A stretch of DNA of 64,000 nucleotides from NCBI RefSeq assembly GCF_940670765.1, contig NZ_CALNVW010000020.1:1-64000 (forward strand), read 5' to 3'. Position numbers and translations under genes: made by a program. The notes beneath the pieces are model-generated. The model worked only from the letters and a program-made list of their open reading frames with translations, searched no databases and was not told the DNA's origin. The stretch comes from Streptomyces sp. A 4/2 (GTDB lineage Bacteria > Actinomycetota > Actinomycetes > Streptomycetales > Streptomycetaceae). Shown here piece by piece: positions 35,168 to 44,700 of the stretch (positions within the stretch are counted from its first letter, which is position 1; each line of letters begins with the position of its first letter).

Positions 35168-36139
35168 TCAGGTCATCGCAACGAGGATTCGGCGCTCGCC
35201 GGTGAAGGGCTCGCGGCCGTGTGCCATCCGCATGTTGCCGACGAGCATGATGTCGCCCTGCCGCCAGGGCAGCGCGAGGGAGGCGCGGTCGTAAGCGGCA
35301 CGCACCGCCGCCAGGTCGGCGTCCGGGATCGGACTCCCGTCGCCCAGCAGGGCGTTGCGTGGCAGGCCGTCCTCGCCGTAGGTCTCCAGGAGCACGTCGC
35401 GCAGCTCCGGCTCCAGGCTGGACAGGTGGAACAGGTGCGCCTGGTTGAACCACACCTCGGCCCCGGTGCCCGGGTCGACGGCGGTGGCCGGGCGGTGGTA
35501 CCGGGTGTGCAGGACGTCGCCGTCCCAGTGGAACTCCTGGCCGCGGGCGCGGCAGTGCTGTTCGACGTCGGAGCGGTCCTCGGTCTGGAACGCCTCCTGC
35601 CAGCTCAGCCCCATCTCGGCGCGGAAGGTGCGGGTGTAGACGACGCCCTTGGCGAACCGCTCCCTGACCTCGGCCGGGATCAGGTCGAGGACGGCGGCGC
35701 TGTCGGCGATCGGCGTGGCCCCGCCGGTCCCCGGGGCGGTGTGGCAGTAGAAGCTCACCATGGAAGGCCAACTGGCCGCGTACGAGCTTTCGTTGTGCAT
35801 CGGAATGAACTGGTCGGCCGGGTACTCGGTCGAGGTGTAGATGTTCCCCTTGACCGCACTGCGCGGGGTGGACCGCTCGGTGTAACGCAGCAGCTCGCCG
35901 CCGACGACCTCGACGACGTCGTGGAAACCGTCGATGCCGTCGCCCTCGGCGGACAGGCCATGCAGCAGGATCAGCCCGTCGGCGGCGAGGCGCTCCCGCA
36001 GCTGCGGGCCGTGGGAGCGCACCCAGTCGGGGCCCGCGCCGCCGAGCGGCCCCAGGTCGTACTCGGCGCCGGTGGTGAGCCCGCCGCGGGGCCGAGGGGT
36101 GATCCCGCCGAGCGCGGTGAGCGTTGCAGACCTGGTCAC
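35168..36139 (-). CDS. SyrP-like Fe(II)/2-oxoglutarate dioxygenase (TauD family)
   Basis: A 323-residue non-haem iron dioxygenase of the TauD/SyrP type. SyrP-type enzymes beta-hydroxylate an amino acid, typically aspartyl, while it is tethered to a carrier protein. Iron ligands: His115 and Glu117 in PMHNESSYAASWP and distal His307 in RMAHGREP; the conserved tract RSAVKGNIYTSTEYP and EFHWDGDVLHTRYHRPA are typical. The GTG at 36139 overlaps the stop of the A-T didomain (GTGA), so the two proteins are made together. With an Asn/Asp-type pocket in that A domain, the simplest reading is beta-hydroxylation of Asn or Asp on the A-T carrier. Confidence 0.87.
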   Translation of the reverse strand: MTRSATLTALGGITPRPRGGLTTGAEYDLGPLGGAGPDWVRSHGPQLRERLAADGLILLHGLSAEGDGIDGFHDVVEVVGGELLRYTERSTPRSAVKGNIYTSTEYPADQFIPMHNESSYAASWPSMVSFYCHTAPGTGGATPIADSAAVLDLIPAEVRERFAKGVVYTRTFRAEMGLSWQEAFQTEDRSDVEQHCRARGQEFHWDGDVLHTRYHRPATAVDPGTGAEVWFNQAHLFHLSSLEPELRDVLLETYGEDGLPRNALLGDGSPIPDADLAAVRAAYDRASLALPWRQGDIMLVGNMRMAHGREPFTGERRILVAMT

Positions 36140-37881
36140 TTGGGCACTCCTTCCGTGAGGGGCGAGGCGGCGGAGGCAGCCTCCGGATCGGCCGCGAGGA
36201 TGCGGCGCACCGTGCGCTCCCGCAGGACGGTGGTGAGGTCGAGGCGGATCCCGGCCTTGCGGGCCGCGGCAACCAGCTTCAACGCGGTGATGCTGCTGCC
36301 GCCGGACGCCACGAAGTCGGCGTCGGCACCGACCTCCGGGACGGACAGGGCCTGCGCCAGCAGCTCGCACAGCAGCGTCTCGGCCGGGCTCCGGCCGCCC
36401 GACTCGGCCTCCGGCGGCGGGGGTTCGGGCAGCGCCGCCCGGTCGAGCTTCCCGTTCGGGGTGAGCGGCAGTTCGGTTACGGCGACGAACGCGGCCGGCA
36501 CCATGTGCGGCGGCAGCGCCCCGGCCGCGTGCCGCGCCAGCGCGGCGGCATCGGGCTGAGCACCGGGCCCCGGGACGACGTAGGCGACGAGCCGGCGGGC
36601 TTCCGCCTCGCCGACGGCGGCTACCGCGCAGTCCCGCACGTCCGGTCGGCTGCGGAGCACGGCCTCGATCTCGCCGGGCTCGATCCGGTAGCCGGAGACC
36701 TTCACCTGCTCGTCCGCGCGCCCGAGGTACTCCAGGTTGCCGTCCGGACGCTCGCGCACCAGGTCGCCGGTGCGGTACATCCGCGACCCGTCGGCGGCGA
36801 ACGTGTCCGTGACGAACCGTTCGTCGGTCAGCTCCGGACGACCGAGGTAACCACGCGCCACCTGGGCGCCCCCGATGTACAGTTCGCCGACCGCGCCAGC
36901 GACCACTCGCTTGCCCTCCGCGTCCAACAGGTACAGCCGCGTGCCCGGGAACGCCCGACCGATGGGGACGGCCCCCGGGTCCACGGCGTCGCCGGGGCGG
37001 AGGACGTAGGCGCAGCAGCCGACGGTCGCCTCGGTGGGCCCGTACTCGTTGACGACCGTGACGCCGGGGCACGTGGCGCGCCAGTCCCCGAGTGCCGAGC
37101 CGGTCAGCGCCTCGCCGCCGAGCACCAGCTGCCCGGTGGGCAGGAAGGAGTCCGGGAGCAGCCGCAGCAGGGGAAGGTGCGACGGGGTGGCCTTGAGGAA
37201 GGTGGGGCGCGCCGCGGCGGCGGGCGGAGGCTGTTCCCCCGACGCGATCGCCTTCAGGTCGAGGAGGTGGATCGCGCCGCCGCTCACCAGCGGGCCCCAC
37301 AGGCTGGTCACCGCCATGTCGAAGGACACCGACCCGTGCAGCACGGCCCGCCCGGCCAGCCCGTCGTAGCGCACGCGGGCCTGCGTCAGATAGGCGCCGA
37401 GCGCGCCCTGTTCGACCAGCACGCCCTTGGGGCGGCCGGTGGAGCCGGAGGTGTAGATCACGTACGCCGGATCCTCGTCCCGGACCACGGGCGCGTCGAA
37501 CGGGCGGGCGGGCGCGAGCGCCTCGTCCAGGGTGAGCGTGCGCCCGTCATCCGCGGGATGCTCGGCCAGCACCAGCGCGGCGCCGCAGTCGTCGAGGATG
37601 TGCCGGTGGCGATCCGGCGGGTCGTCGTCGGCGAGCGGCACGTAGCCCGCGCCCGTCAGCACCACCGCGAGGAGCGCGGCGACGAGTTCGGGGCCGCGTG
37701 CAAGGCGCACCGCCACCAGCGCGCCGGGGCGCGCGCCGCGGGCGGCGAGCGTCCGGGCGGTGCGCTCGGCGTGGTGTTGCAGTTCGCGGTAGGTCCATGT
37801 CCGGTCGCCGTGCACGACGGCGTCGGCGTCGGGGACCCGGGCTACCTGGGCGAGGAAGGCGTCCCGCAGGGGAAGGGTCAT
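36136..37881 (-). CDS. Free-standing NRPS A-T didomain (Asn/Asp-like code)
   Basis: A 581-residue adenylation-thiolation didomain. A domain motifs: IYTSGSTGRPKG, NEYGPTEAT, MYRTGDLVRERPDG, GRADEQVKVSGYRIEPGE, and PNGKLDRA with the catalytic lysine. Pocket residues by motif alignment: D-M-T-K-V-G-E-V-G-K, close to the published Asn code DLTKLGEVGK and to Asp DLTKVGHIGK. The carrier motif is ASGGSSITALKL. No condensation or thioesterase domain is attached, so its residue must be passed on by another protein. It starts at ATG 37881 overlapping the acyl-shuttle stop (ATGA), and its own stop overlaps the SyrP-like dioxygenase start. Proposed role: load Asn or Asp, have it hydroxylated, then hand it over to the main NRPS. 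Confidence 0.9.
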   Translation of the reverse strand: MTLPLRDAFLAQVARVPDADAVVHGDRTWTYRELQHHAERTARTLAARGARPGALVAVRLARGPELVAALLAVVLTGAGYVPLADDDPPDRHRHILDDCGAALVLAEHPADDGRTLTLDEALAPARPFDAPVVRDEDPAYVIYTSGSTGRPKGVLVEQGALGAYLTQARVRYDGLAGRAVLHGSVSFDMAVTSLWGPLVSGGAIHLLDLKAIASGEQPPPAAAARPTFLKATPSHLPLLRLLPDSFLPTGQLVLGGEALTGSALGDWRATCPGVTVVNEYGPTEATVGCCAYVLRPGDAVDPGAVPIGRAFPGTRLYLLDAEGKRVVAGAVGELYIGGAQVARGYLGRPELTDERFVTDTFAADGSRMYRTGDLVRERPDGNLEYLGRADEQVKVSGYRIEPGEIEAVLRSRPDVRDCAVAAVGEAEARRLVAYVVPGPGAQPDAAALARHAAGALPPHMVPAAFVAVTELPLTPNGKLDRAALPEPPPPEAESGGRSPAETLLCELLAQALSVPEVGADADFVASGGSSITALKLVAAARKAGIRLDLTTVLRERTVRRILAADPEAASAASPLTEGVPK

Positions 37882-38696
37882 CGGCAGGCCTCGTGTTCGC
37901 GAAGGAGCGCGGCCAGCGCGGCCGCGACCTGCGGGGAGTTCAGCAGGTCGGCGCGGGCGAGGTCGAAGCTGTGCTTGGTGTCGGTGAAGTCGGCGCCCCG
38001 GTGCTCGCGGGAGGTGAACGAGGTGGCGGTGCGCCACTGCGGGGCGGGCGGCACGTCCCGCGCCGCCGTCAGATAGGCCAGGTAGGAGTGGAGGACGGCG
38101 GCCAGTTCGGCGCCGAACGAGGCGTCCAGGCCGAGCCGTTCGCACATCAGGTCGCAGCCCTTTCGGTACAGGGCGGCGTACCGGTCGGCGACCGGGATCA
38201 GCCCGCTGGGGGCGTACGTCTGCTGGATCGCAGCCATCTCGTCCAGCAGGCCGGCGCGTTCCTCGTTCGTGAGGACGTCCATGCCGTCGATCAGGCTGCG
38301 GAAGTCGCGGGTGAGCGTGGAGATATCGGGTGCCCCCGGGTTGAACAGCACGACCTGTGGTCGGTGGCCCTCCCGCGTGGTGAGGGTATCGGCGAGAGCT
38401 GAGGCGAAGACGCTGCCGGCGCAGTAGCCGACGAGGGCCCGCACCGGGCGTCCCGCGAGGACTGTGTCGAGTCCGTCGGTCCACCACCTCAGGTGGCCGG
38501 CGCCGGTGGCGGTGGACCAGTTGCAGTCCGAGGTGGGCGGGACCGCGTGCCAGACCTCTACCGGGTCGGGGAGCAGGTCGCACAGGTGACGGAAGGTTGC
38601 CTCTTGGCGGCCCGTTCCGTAGAAGTCGACGGCGAGTACGACGCCGGAAGCGTCCCCTGCGCGGATCCGCGACCAGTTCACCGAGTTCTTGGACAC
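37878..38696 (-). CDS. Alpha/beta-fold aminoacyl shuttle with Cys nucleophile (SyrC/CmaE-like)
   Basis: An alpha/beta-hydrolase-fold protein whose nucleophile elbow is GYCAGS, i.e. cysteine (Cys92 from the GTG start) in place of the usual serine. That substitution is the mark of SyrC/CmaE-type acyltransferases, which move an aminoacyl group from one carrier protein to another. Other landmarks are VLAVDFYGTGRQEATF, a lid region rich in Leu/Arg, and EHRGADFTDTKHSFDL with a late histidine. The start is uncertain: GTG 38696 has the best ribosome site (GAGGAG); TTG 38744 would overlap the preceding stop as TTGA. It precedes and overlaps the A-T didomain gene, exactly as expected for the partner that moves its residue to T1 of the large NRPS. 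Confidence 0.78.
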   Translation of the reverse strand: MSKNSVNWSRIRAGDASGVVLAVDFYGTGRQEATFRHLCDLLPDPVEVWHAVPPTSDCNWSTATGAGHLRWWTDGLDTVLAGRPVRALVGYCAGSVFASALADTLTTREGHRPQVVLFNPGAPDISTLTRDFRSLIDGMDVLTNEERAGLLDEMAAIQQTYAPSGLIPVADRYAALYRKGCDLMCERLGLDASFGAELAAVLHSYLAYLTAARDVPPAPQWRTATSFTSREHRGADFTDTKHSFDLARADLLNSPQVAAALAALLREHEACR

Positions 38697-38740
38697 GATC
38701 GGTCTACTCCTCAGCCTCGACGAGTTCATCTGCGGACGGT

Positions 38741-39970
38741 TCAAGATTTGCCGGCATCGAGGACCAGGGTGCGGCGACGCAGGACGGTCATGACGGCGAT
38801 CGCGACGGCCACGACGAAGGCAGCAGTGACGGTGAGGGTGGGTCCTTGGGAGTCGAGCAGTACACCTGCGGCGGCGCTGCCTGCGGCTGACCCTCCGTTG
38901 TTGGCCGTGGACACCCAGGTGTTGGCCTCGGTCGGCGCGGTCCTGGACACCGTCACCAAGTCATTGACCAACAGGTAGGCGGTGGTGAACAGCGGGGCGA
39001 GGCAGAGCCCCACGAGGAAGGCGAACATCCCGGCCAGGACCGGACTCGCGGTAAGGCACAGCGGTAGCACCATGAGCGTGAACCCGGCGACGAGTACGGC
39101 GAACCGTTGTACCGGGGTCGAGCGCCAGCTGATTCGCCCGTAGGTAAGGCCGCCGACCGCGCTGCCCGCCGACAGCAGTGCCAGCAGGACACCGCCTGCG
39201 CTGGGCGAGCCCGCGCGCTCTGCGATGAACGGGAACATGACCTGGAGCACCCCGACGACCAGGCCGACTCCACCGAAGGACATCACGATCGTGCGCATCC
39301 CGGGCAAGGCCATGGGCCGACCGTGCGGCTGTTCCTCGTCTGGCGTGTCCGAGGCGGGGGCAGCGGCGGTCGCCGCGGACAGCACGAAGCAGACGGTACC
39401 GGCCGCGATGAGCACCATGACTGTGACCATCGACGCGAGGGGCGCGGCGACTGCGATCAGACCGCCGGCAAGTAGTGGCCCCACAGTGAACACCACTTCC
39501 TCGGTGACTGAGTCGAGGGCGTAGGCGGTGTGCAGTAGTGGCTGACGCCCATGCAGGATCTTCGCCCACAGGACGCGCATCGTCGGCCCCAGTGGCGGCG
39601 CGAATACTCCCGCGGCCGCGGCGGCGCCGAGCAGCGCCACTGTGTGCGCTCCCGTCTCGGCCAGCGTGATCAGCGCGGCAATCCCGAGCAGATAGGGGAT
39701 AGCCAACCAGATCAGTCCGGTTCGTGAGCCCTTACGGTCGATCAGTCGGGCACGGGCGGGTGCGAACAAGGTCAGCGTGGCCGACAGCGCGCCGGAGGTG
39801 AGTCCGGCGATGGCGAAGGACCCGGTTGCGTCGCGGACCGACAGCAGCAGCGACAGCGGCAGCACAGCGAAGGACATGCGGGCGAGGCAACTGCCGAGTA
39901 GCGGCATCCGCGCTTCGCGCACGGCCAGCACGGCGAGGTAGGTCGGTCTTCCGGTGACGTGCGTGGTCAT
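38741..39970 (-). CDS. MFS exporter in the NRPS operon
   Basis: A 409-residue major facilitator superfamily transporter with about twelve hydrophobic segments and a motif-A-like loop (RARLIDRKGSRTG) after the second. A cytoplasmic loop near the middle (DTPDEEQPHGRP) divides two six-helix halves. The ATG at 39970 overlaps the stop of the thioesterase gene (ATGA), so it is co-translated with the peptide-making enzymes. Most likely it exports the finished peptide and provides self-resistance. Confidence 0.88.
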   Translation of the reverse strand: MTTHVTGRPTYLAVLAVREARMPLLGSCLARMSFAVLPLSLLLSVRDATGSFAIAGLTSGALSATLTLFAPARARLIDRKGSRTGLIWLAIPYLLGIAALITLAETGAHTVALLGAAAAAGVFAPPLGPTMRVLWAKILHGRQPLLHTAYALDSVTEEVVFTVGPLLAGGLIAVAAPLASMVTVMVLIAAGTVCFVLSAATAAAPASDTPDEEQPHGRPMALPGMRTIVMSFGGVGLVVGVLQVMFPFIAERAGSPSAGGVLLALLSAGSAVGGLTYGRISWRSTPVQRFAVLVAGFTLMVLPLCLTASPVLAGMFAFLVGLCLAPLFTTAYLLVNDLVTVSRTAPTEANTWVSTANNGGSAAGSAAAGVLLDSQGPTLTVTAAFVVAVAIAVMTVLRRRTLVLDAGKS

Positions 39971-40713
39971 ACCACCACTGTTTCTAGGTCTGCGGCAACG
40001 CGGGCGAGGACGGCCGCGCGGTTGGTCTCCACAAAGTAGTGGCCGCCCGGTAGAACGACGACCTCGCAGTCGCGCGCAGAGCATGCCCGCCATTCCAGGG
40101 TGGCCCGCCAGTCGGTCCCGTCGTCGTCGGCGCCGATGTAGACCTTGAGCGGCAGGTCGAGTACGGGGGGCCGCGGGCGGTGGTAACGGTCCCCAGCTGC
40201 GATGTCGGCGACCAGGGTGGGCAGCACAGCTTGCATCAGCTCGTCACTCAACAGGGCACTGTCCCACGGGCGTTCGTCTCGCAGAGTGGCTGCCAGCTCG
40301 TCCTCGGTTGCAGGAGAAGTGACGCTCGGCGCGACTTGCGGAGGGCGGCAAGCCGCAGCGATGAGCAGGCTCGGGGCGCGGCCCCGCGCCGCGAGCCGCG
40401 CCGATAGTTCGTACCCCAGCAGGGCGCCCATACTGTGGCCGAGGACAACTGTGGGCACGTTGCTGGGTGGCAGTGCCGCGCACAGTTGCTCGGCGGTCTC
40501 CTCCAAGGTGGCCAGTGGCGGTTCGGCGAACCGGTCGCCGCGGCCCGGCAGATGCGCGACGAGCATCTCCACTCCGGACGGTAGTGCGGCGGGCCAGTCC
40601 TTGAAGACTGCGGCGGTGCCGCCCGCGTAAGGCAGCGCGCACAACCGCACCCGGGGCGGGCCGTCGCATCCGCGGCTGTACCAGGGGTTGATACGGGTGA
40701 GTGTGAAGTCCAT
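39967..40713 (-). CDS. Type II thioesterase
   Basis: A 248-residue stand-alone thioesterase of the RifR/SrfD (TEII) group. It has the typical opening LCALPYAGGTAAVFKDW, the mid motif HLPGRGDRFAEPP, the nucleophile VLGHSMGALLGYE (Ser in GHSMG), and the late histidine in LPGGHYF. TEII enzymes clear mis-primed or stalled acyl groups from carrier domains. Because no thioesterase domain is fused to either NRPS in this cluster, it could also take part in chain release. Start ATG 40713, twelve bases after the VioC-like dioxygenase gene; its end overlaps the exporter gene. Confidence 0.93.
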   Translation of the reverse strand: MDFTLTRINPWYSRGCDGPPRVRLCALPYAGGTAAVFKDWPAALPSGVEMLVAHLPGRGDRFAEPPLATLEETAEQLCAALPPSNVPTVVLGHSMGALLGYELSARLAARGRAPSLLIAAACRPPQVAPSVTSPATEDELAATLRDERPWDSALLSDELMQAVLPTLVADIAAGDRYHRPRPPVLDLPLKVYIGADDDGTDWRATLEWRACSARDCEVVVLPGGHYFVETNRAAVLARVAADLETVVV

Positions 40714-40725
40714 GTCGGCAGTCCC

Positions 40726-41739
40726 TCACACCAGCAGCGAGACGGCCGACTGCCGGGCGGACCGGGAGCGGCGCAGATCGCGGGTGATGTTGACGCGCTT
40801 GAGCCAGCGGTCGCGGCCGTCGTAGGCGGCGGCAAACGGCTTGCGGCCGTGCACGGCCCGGTAGTTGTCGACAAGCAGCAGCGAGCCCGCGTCCAGCGCG
40901 ACCTGCTGCAGCCCGTCCTCGATGAGCGCGGCGATGGTGTCGTAGGCCCGCTGGGCGGCCGCGTCCCCTGGCACCGGGCTCATATAGGCAGGGTCGATCC
41001 GCAGATACGGGTCGTCGGGGGCGCCGAACAGCACTGCGATGCGCTTCGGGTCGTCGTCCATCGCGGCGATCGCCGCGAACCGTTCGGCGGACTGCGTACC
41101 CGCTGCGTTCTGCTCGGGGGTGTGCGAGGTGTCGGGGCGGATCAGATAGCGCGGTTCGAGGAGCGTGGCCCGGTCCTCGGGGGCAAGCCGGGACAGGTCG
41201 GGCCAGCCCAGGGTGGTCGCGGCACGCTGGTGGTTACGTAGGCACAGCAGGCCCACGTAGTCGCAGCGCAGCGGGTGGAAGGCGTCCTCGGTGTGCCACA
41301 GCAGCTCGGTCTTGCTGCTGGAGCCCATCTGCTCGGTCTCCTCGCCGGGGATGGGCAGCACGTCGTGGACCAGCCGGCCGTTCTGCTGGGTGGCCCAGCC
41401 GAAGGCCTCGCCGAGCAGGGCCGCGTGCAGCAGGAGGAGTAGTTCCTGGTCCTGGGTTCGCTCGGGATCCGGGGTGGGACGGGTCGCCGGGGTCGGGCCG
41501 ATCCGGTGGTCGTCGATGCCGAAGCCCGTGACGACGAGGGCGCGTGGGGTGTCGTAGAGCCGCATTCCGGTCAGTTCGGTGCGGATGCGCAGCGGGAGTT
41601 CCTGTGCGGCGAGCCGGGTGCGATGCAGCAGTTCCACAGTGGGGTCGACCGGCACATGGGCCAGGGTGCGCAGCAGGTCGCTGACCTCGGCGTTCTCCTC
41701 CTCGGTGAGGGCGACGGTACGCAGGTGAAGGTCAGTCAT
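40726..41739 (-). CDS. VioC/AsnO-like Fe(II)/2-oxoglutarate oxygenase
   Basis: A 337-residue clavaminate-synthase-like non-haem iron oxygenase. Iron ligands: His149 and Glu151 in LLWHTEDAFHPLRCDYVGL and His297 in NYRAVHGRKPF; the tract with YVGLLCLRN is characteristic of the VioC/AsnO/OrfP branch, which hydroxylates free Arg, Asn, Lys or related residues at C3 or C4. It therefore differs from the SyrP-like enzyme in the same operon, which is expected to act on a carrier-bound residue. The start ATG 41739 overlaps the end of the large NRPS gene by eight bases. With two A domains that appear to choose basic residues, hydroxylation of free Arg/Lys/Orn-type amino acid before loading is the most consistent role. 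Confidence 0.85.
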   Translation of the reverse strand: MTDLHLRTVALTEEENAEVSDLLRTLAHVPVDPTVELLHRTRLAAQELPLRIRTELTGMRLYDTPRALVVTGFGIDDHRIGPTPATRPTPDPERTQDQELLLLLHAALLGEAFGWATQQNGRLVHDVLPIPGEETEQMGSSSKTELLWHTEDAFHPLRCDYVGLLCLRNHQRAATTLGWPDLSRLAPEDRATLLEPRYLIRPDTSHTPEQNAAGTQSAERFAAIAAMDDDPKRIAVLFGAPDDPYLRIDPAYMSPVPGDAAAQRAYDTIAALIEDGLQQVALDAGSLLLVDNYRAVHGRKPFAAAYDGRDRWLKRVNITRDLRRSRSARQSAVSLLV

Positions 41740-44700
41740 GGCTCTCCTCGTCGAGGGCTGCCGCCAGCGCGGCGACGGTCTGCTCGCTCAGCAGCTGCCG
41801 GACGGTCAGCTGGACGCCGGCCCGGCGGCACAGGGCGACGGCCCTGATGGCGAGGAGGGAGTCCCCGCCCAGGGCGAAGAAGTTATCGTTTATGCCGACA
41901 TCAGGGAGACCGAGCACCTGCGCCCAGGCGTCGGCCACGGTTCGTTCGAGGCCGGTGCGGGGTGCCGCGGCGGCGCTATCGCTCTGCTTCGTGGTGCGGC
42001 CAGCGGTGACGAGCCCGTTGAGTGCGCCCCGGTCGAGTTTGCCGGTACCGGTGCGGGGCAGCGCGGTCACCTCGACGATCCGCGCGGGCAGCAGATGGGA
42101 GGGCAGCCGTTCAGCGAGCCAGGAACGCAGCCCGTCGGCGGCGGAGACCTCTTCGGTGGCACGACGATGTCGGGTCGGCGCGTTGGTCAGTCGGGTCGAT
42201 GGCGCGGGCGCGGGGTGGGGGACGAGCAGCGGACGGTCGTCGTGGGCGTCCTGCCGGACGAACAGGACATCCATCGCGCCCTGCGGGTCGGCGGCAGCCC
42301 AGCTGACGCTCACCCGGTAGGGGGTGGAGTCCGCCAGCGCCCACAGGTCCTCGGGGTCGACGGCCATCGTGCGTACGGGTGCTTCGAGCAGTTCGTTGTC
42401 TCGGGTCAGCCGGTCGTTGGCGACGCCGCGCACGAGCAGGGCGTCCGGGCCCCCGTGGTCAAGGCGGGCGGACAGCAACCCGAGGTCGTACACCTCCTCG
42501 CCCCAGGTGACCACCTCGGCCTCCGGGGCGGCCGGGCGGTCGCCCACGTGCAGCACCACGTCGTAGCGGTACAGGCTCATCTCGTTGCGGTGCCGTCCTC
42601 TGCGGGGCAGGATCTCGACGCCGGTGACGCGGGGCGAGCGAGCGGCGAGCGCGGTGAAATACTCGGGAGAGATGAGCAACTCGCTGTCCCGGTGGGCGAG
42701 ATCACGGGCCGCGCGGGCCACGTTCTGCGCCGATGCGCCGGGATCGGCGTGGGCGATGGCCTGGCGGGCGTAGAACTGCGGGGCGAGGGCGAGGTTGCGT
42801 ACGTCTCCTACGAAGATGCGCCCCTGGTCGGCCGCGGCGTCAACGGCGCGGTCCAGGACGGCGTCGAGATAGTCACGGTCGGGGAAGTACTGGACGACCG
42901 AGTTGATGACGACGAGGTCAGCAGAGGCGGCGTCGACACCGGTGAAGTCGGTCGCCTCGCGGTGGTGCAGCCGCGCCTGGTGCGCGGGGCGGCGCCGCAG
43001 CCCGTCCCGGAGCCATTCCACGGCGGGCCGCGAGAAGTCGGTGCCGGTGTACTCGGTGACATACGGCAGCAGCCGCCACATGAGCAGCCCGGTGCCGCAG
43101 CCGACCTCCAGGACGCGCTTGGCCGGCCGGTCGAGAAGCCGGTCGACGGTGGTGTCGACCCACTCCCGCATGTGCTCGGCAGGGATCGGCGCACCGGTGA
43201 GGCTGTCGTTCCAGCCCTTGATGTTGAAGGTGAGTTCGCCGTCGGCGGCGTCGACGTGGGTCGTCTCGAAGACGGCATTCCAGTCCTCGACCTGGGCGCC
43301 CTGGCCGCTTTCGGCCGAACTGCCGTGCACAGCAAGGGGGGCGAGGGCGACGAGGGCGATCAGCCGGGCAGCGCCATTGTTGTCGGCTGCGACGGTGACG
43401 GCGGCTTCCTTGACGGTGGGGTGGTGGGTGAGGGCGGCTTCGATCTCGCCGGGTTCGATGCGGAAGCCGCGGAGTTTGATCTGGTCGTCGGTGCGGCCGA
43501 GGTATTCGAGGGTGCCGTCGGGGCGCCAGCGGGCGCGGTCGCCGGTGCGGTAGAGGCGGCTGCCGGGGGTGCTGCTGTAGGGGTCAGCGATGAAGCGCTG
43601 GGCGGTGAGACCGGGTCGGTTGACGTAGCCGCGGGCGAGTCCCAGGCCGCCGAGGTAGATCTCCCCGGCGACACCGACGGGCACCGGCTGAAGGTGTGCG
43701 TCGAGAACACGGACCCGCACATGCGGCAAGGGAGCGCCGATGACGGGGACGTCAACGGGCGCGGAGAGGTCGTGACAGGTTGCGTCGACGGTGCCTTCGG
43801 TAGGGCCGTACAGGTTGAAGACGCGTGTGTCGGTGGCCGCCCGCTCTCGCAACGTCCGCCACAGCGCAGCGGACACCGCCTCACCGCCCACCAGGACCGT
43901 CCCCGGGACCCGGTCACCCTCAAGAAGCCCGGCCTCGATCAGCATGCCCAGATGGGACGGGGTGACGTTGAGGACGTCGATCGCGGCCCGCCGCACCAGG
44001 CCCACCAGCGCCTCGGGGTCGCGGCGCACGTCCTCAGGCACCACATGCAGAGTGTGTCCGGCGACCAGCCACAGGAACTGCTCCAGCGACGGGTCAAAGG
44101 TCATCTCGGTGGTGTGCGCGACGTTGCTCCGGGACATACCGTCTGCCGTCTGCCGCACCCGGCGAAGGAGTTCGCTGAACGAGCGGTGCTGGACGGTGAC
44201 GCCCTTGGGGGTGCCGGTGGAGCCCGAGGTGTAGATGATGTACGCGGCCTGGTCGGGGTGGAGACGTGGCGTGGGCGCCGGGTAGTCGGACGGGGTCGGT
44301 CGCGGGTCGAGGTGGACGCGGCCGGGATCGGCAGGCAGGTCGCGGGTGATGACGACGCGGGCTGCGATGTCATCCAGGACATAGGCGGTGCGGTCGGCGG
44401 GCCACCCCGGGTCCAGGGGAACGTAGACGCCCCCCGCCCGCATGATGGCCAACAGGGCCACGATGCTGTCGGCGGAGCGTGGCAGACACACCGCGACCGG
44501 CATCTCGGCGATCACACCGCAGCGCCGCAACCTCCCTGCCAACAAGGCGACTTGAGTGTCCAGCTCGGCGAATGTCAGCGTCGCGTCCTCGTATGCCAAC
44601 GCGGGCGCGTCCGGTGTCGCCCGCACCTGCGCGGCGAAGGCGGTCGGAACCGTCTCCGTGTCCGTCCCGGGCGTGTACTGCGGCCCGGACTCGCCCAGCA

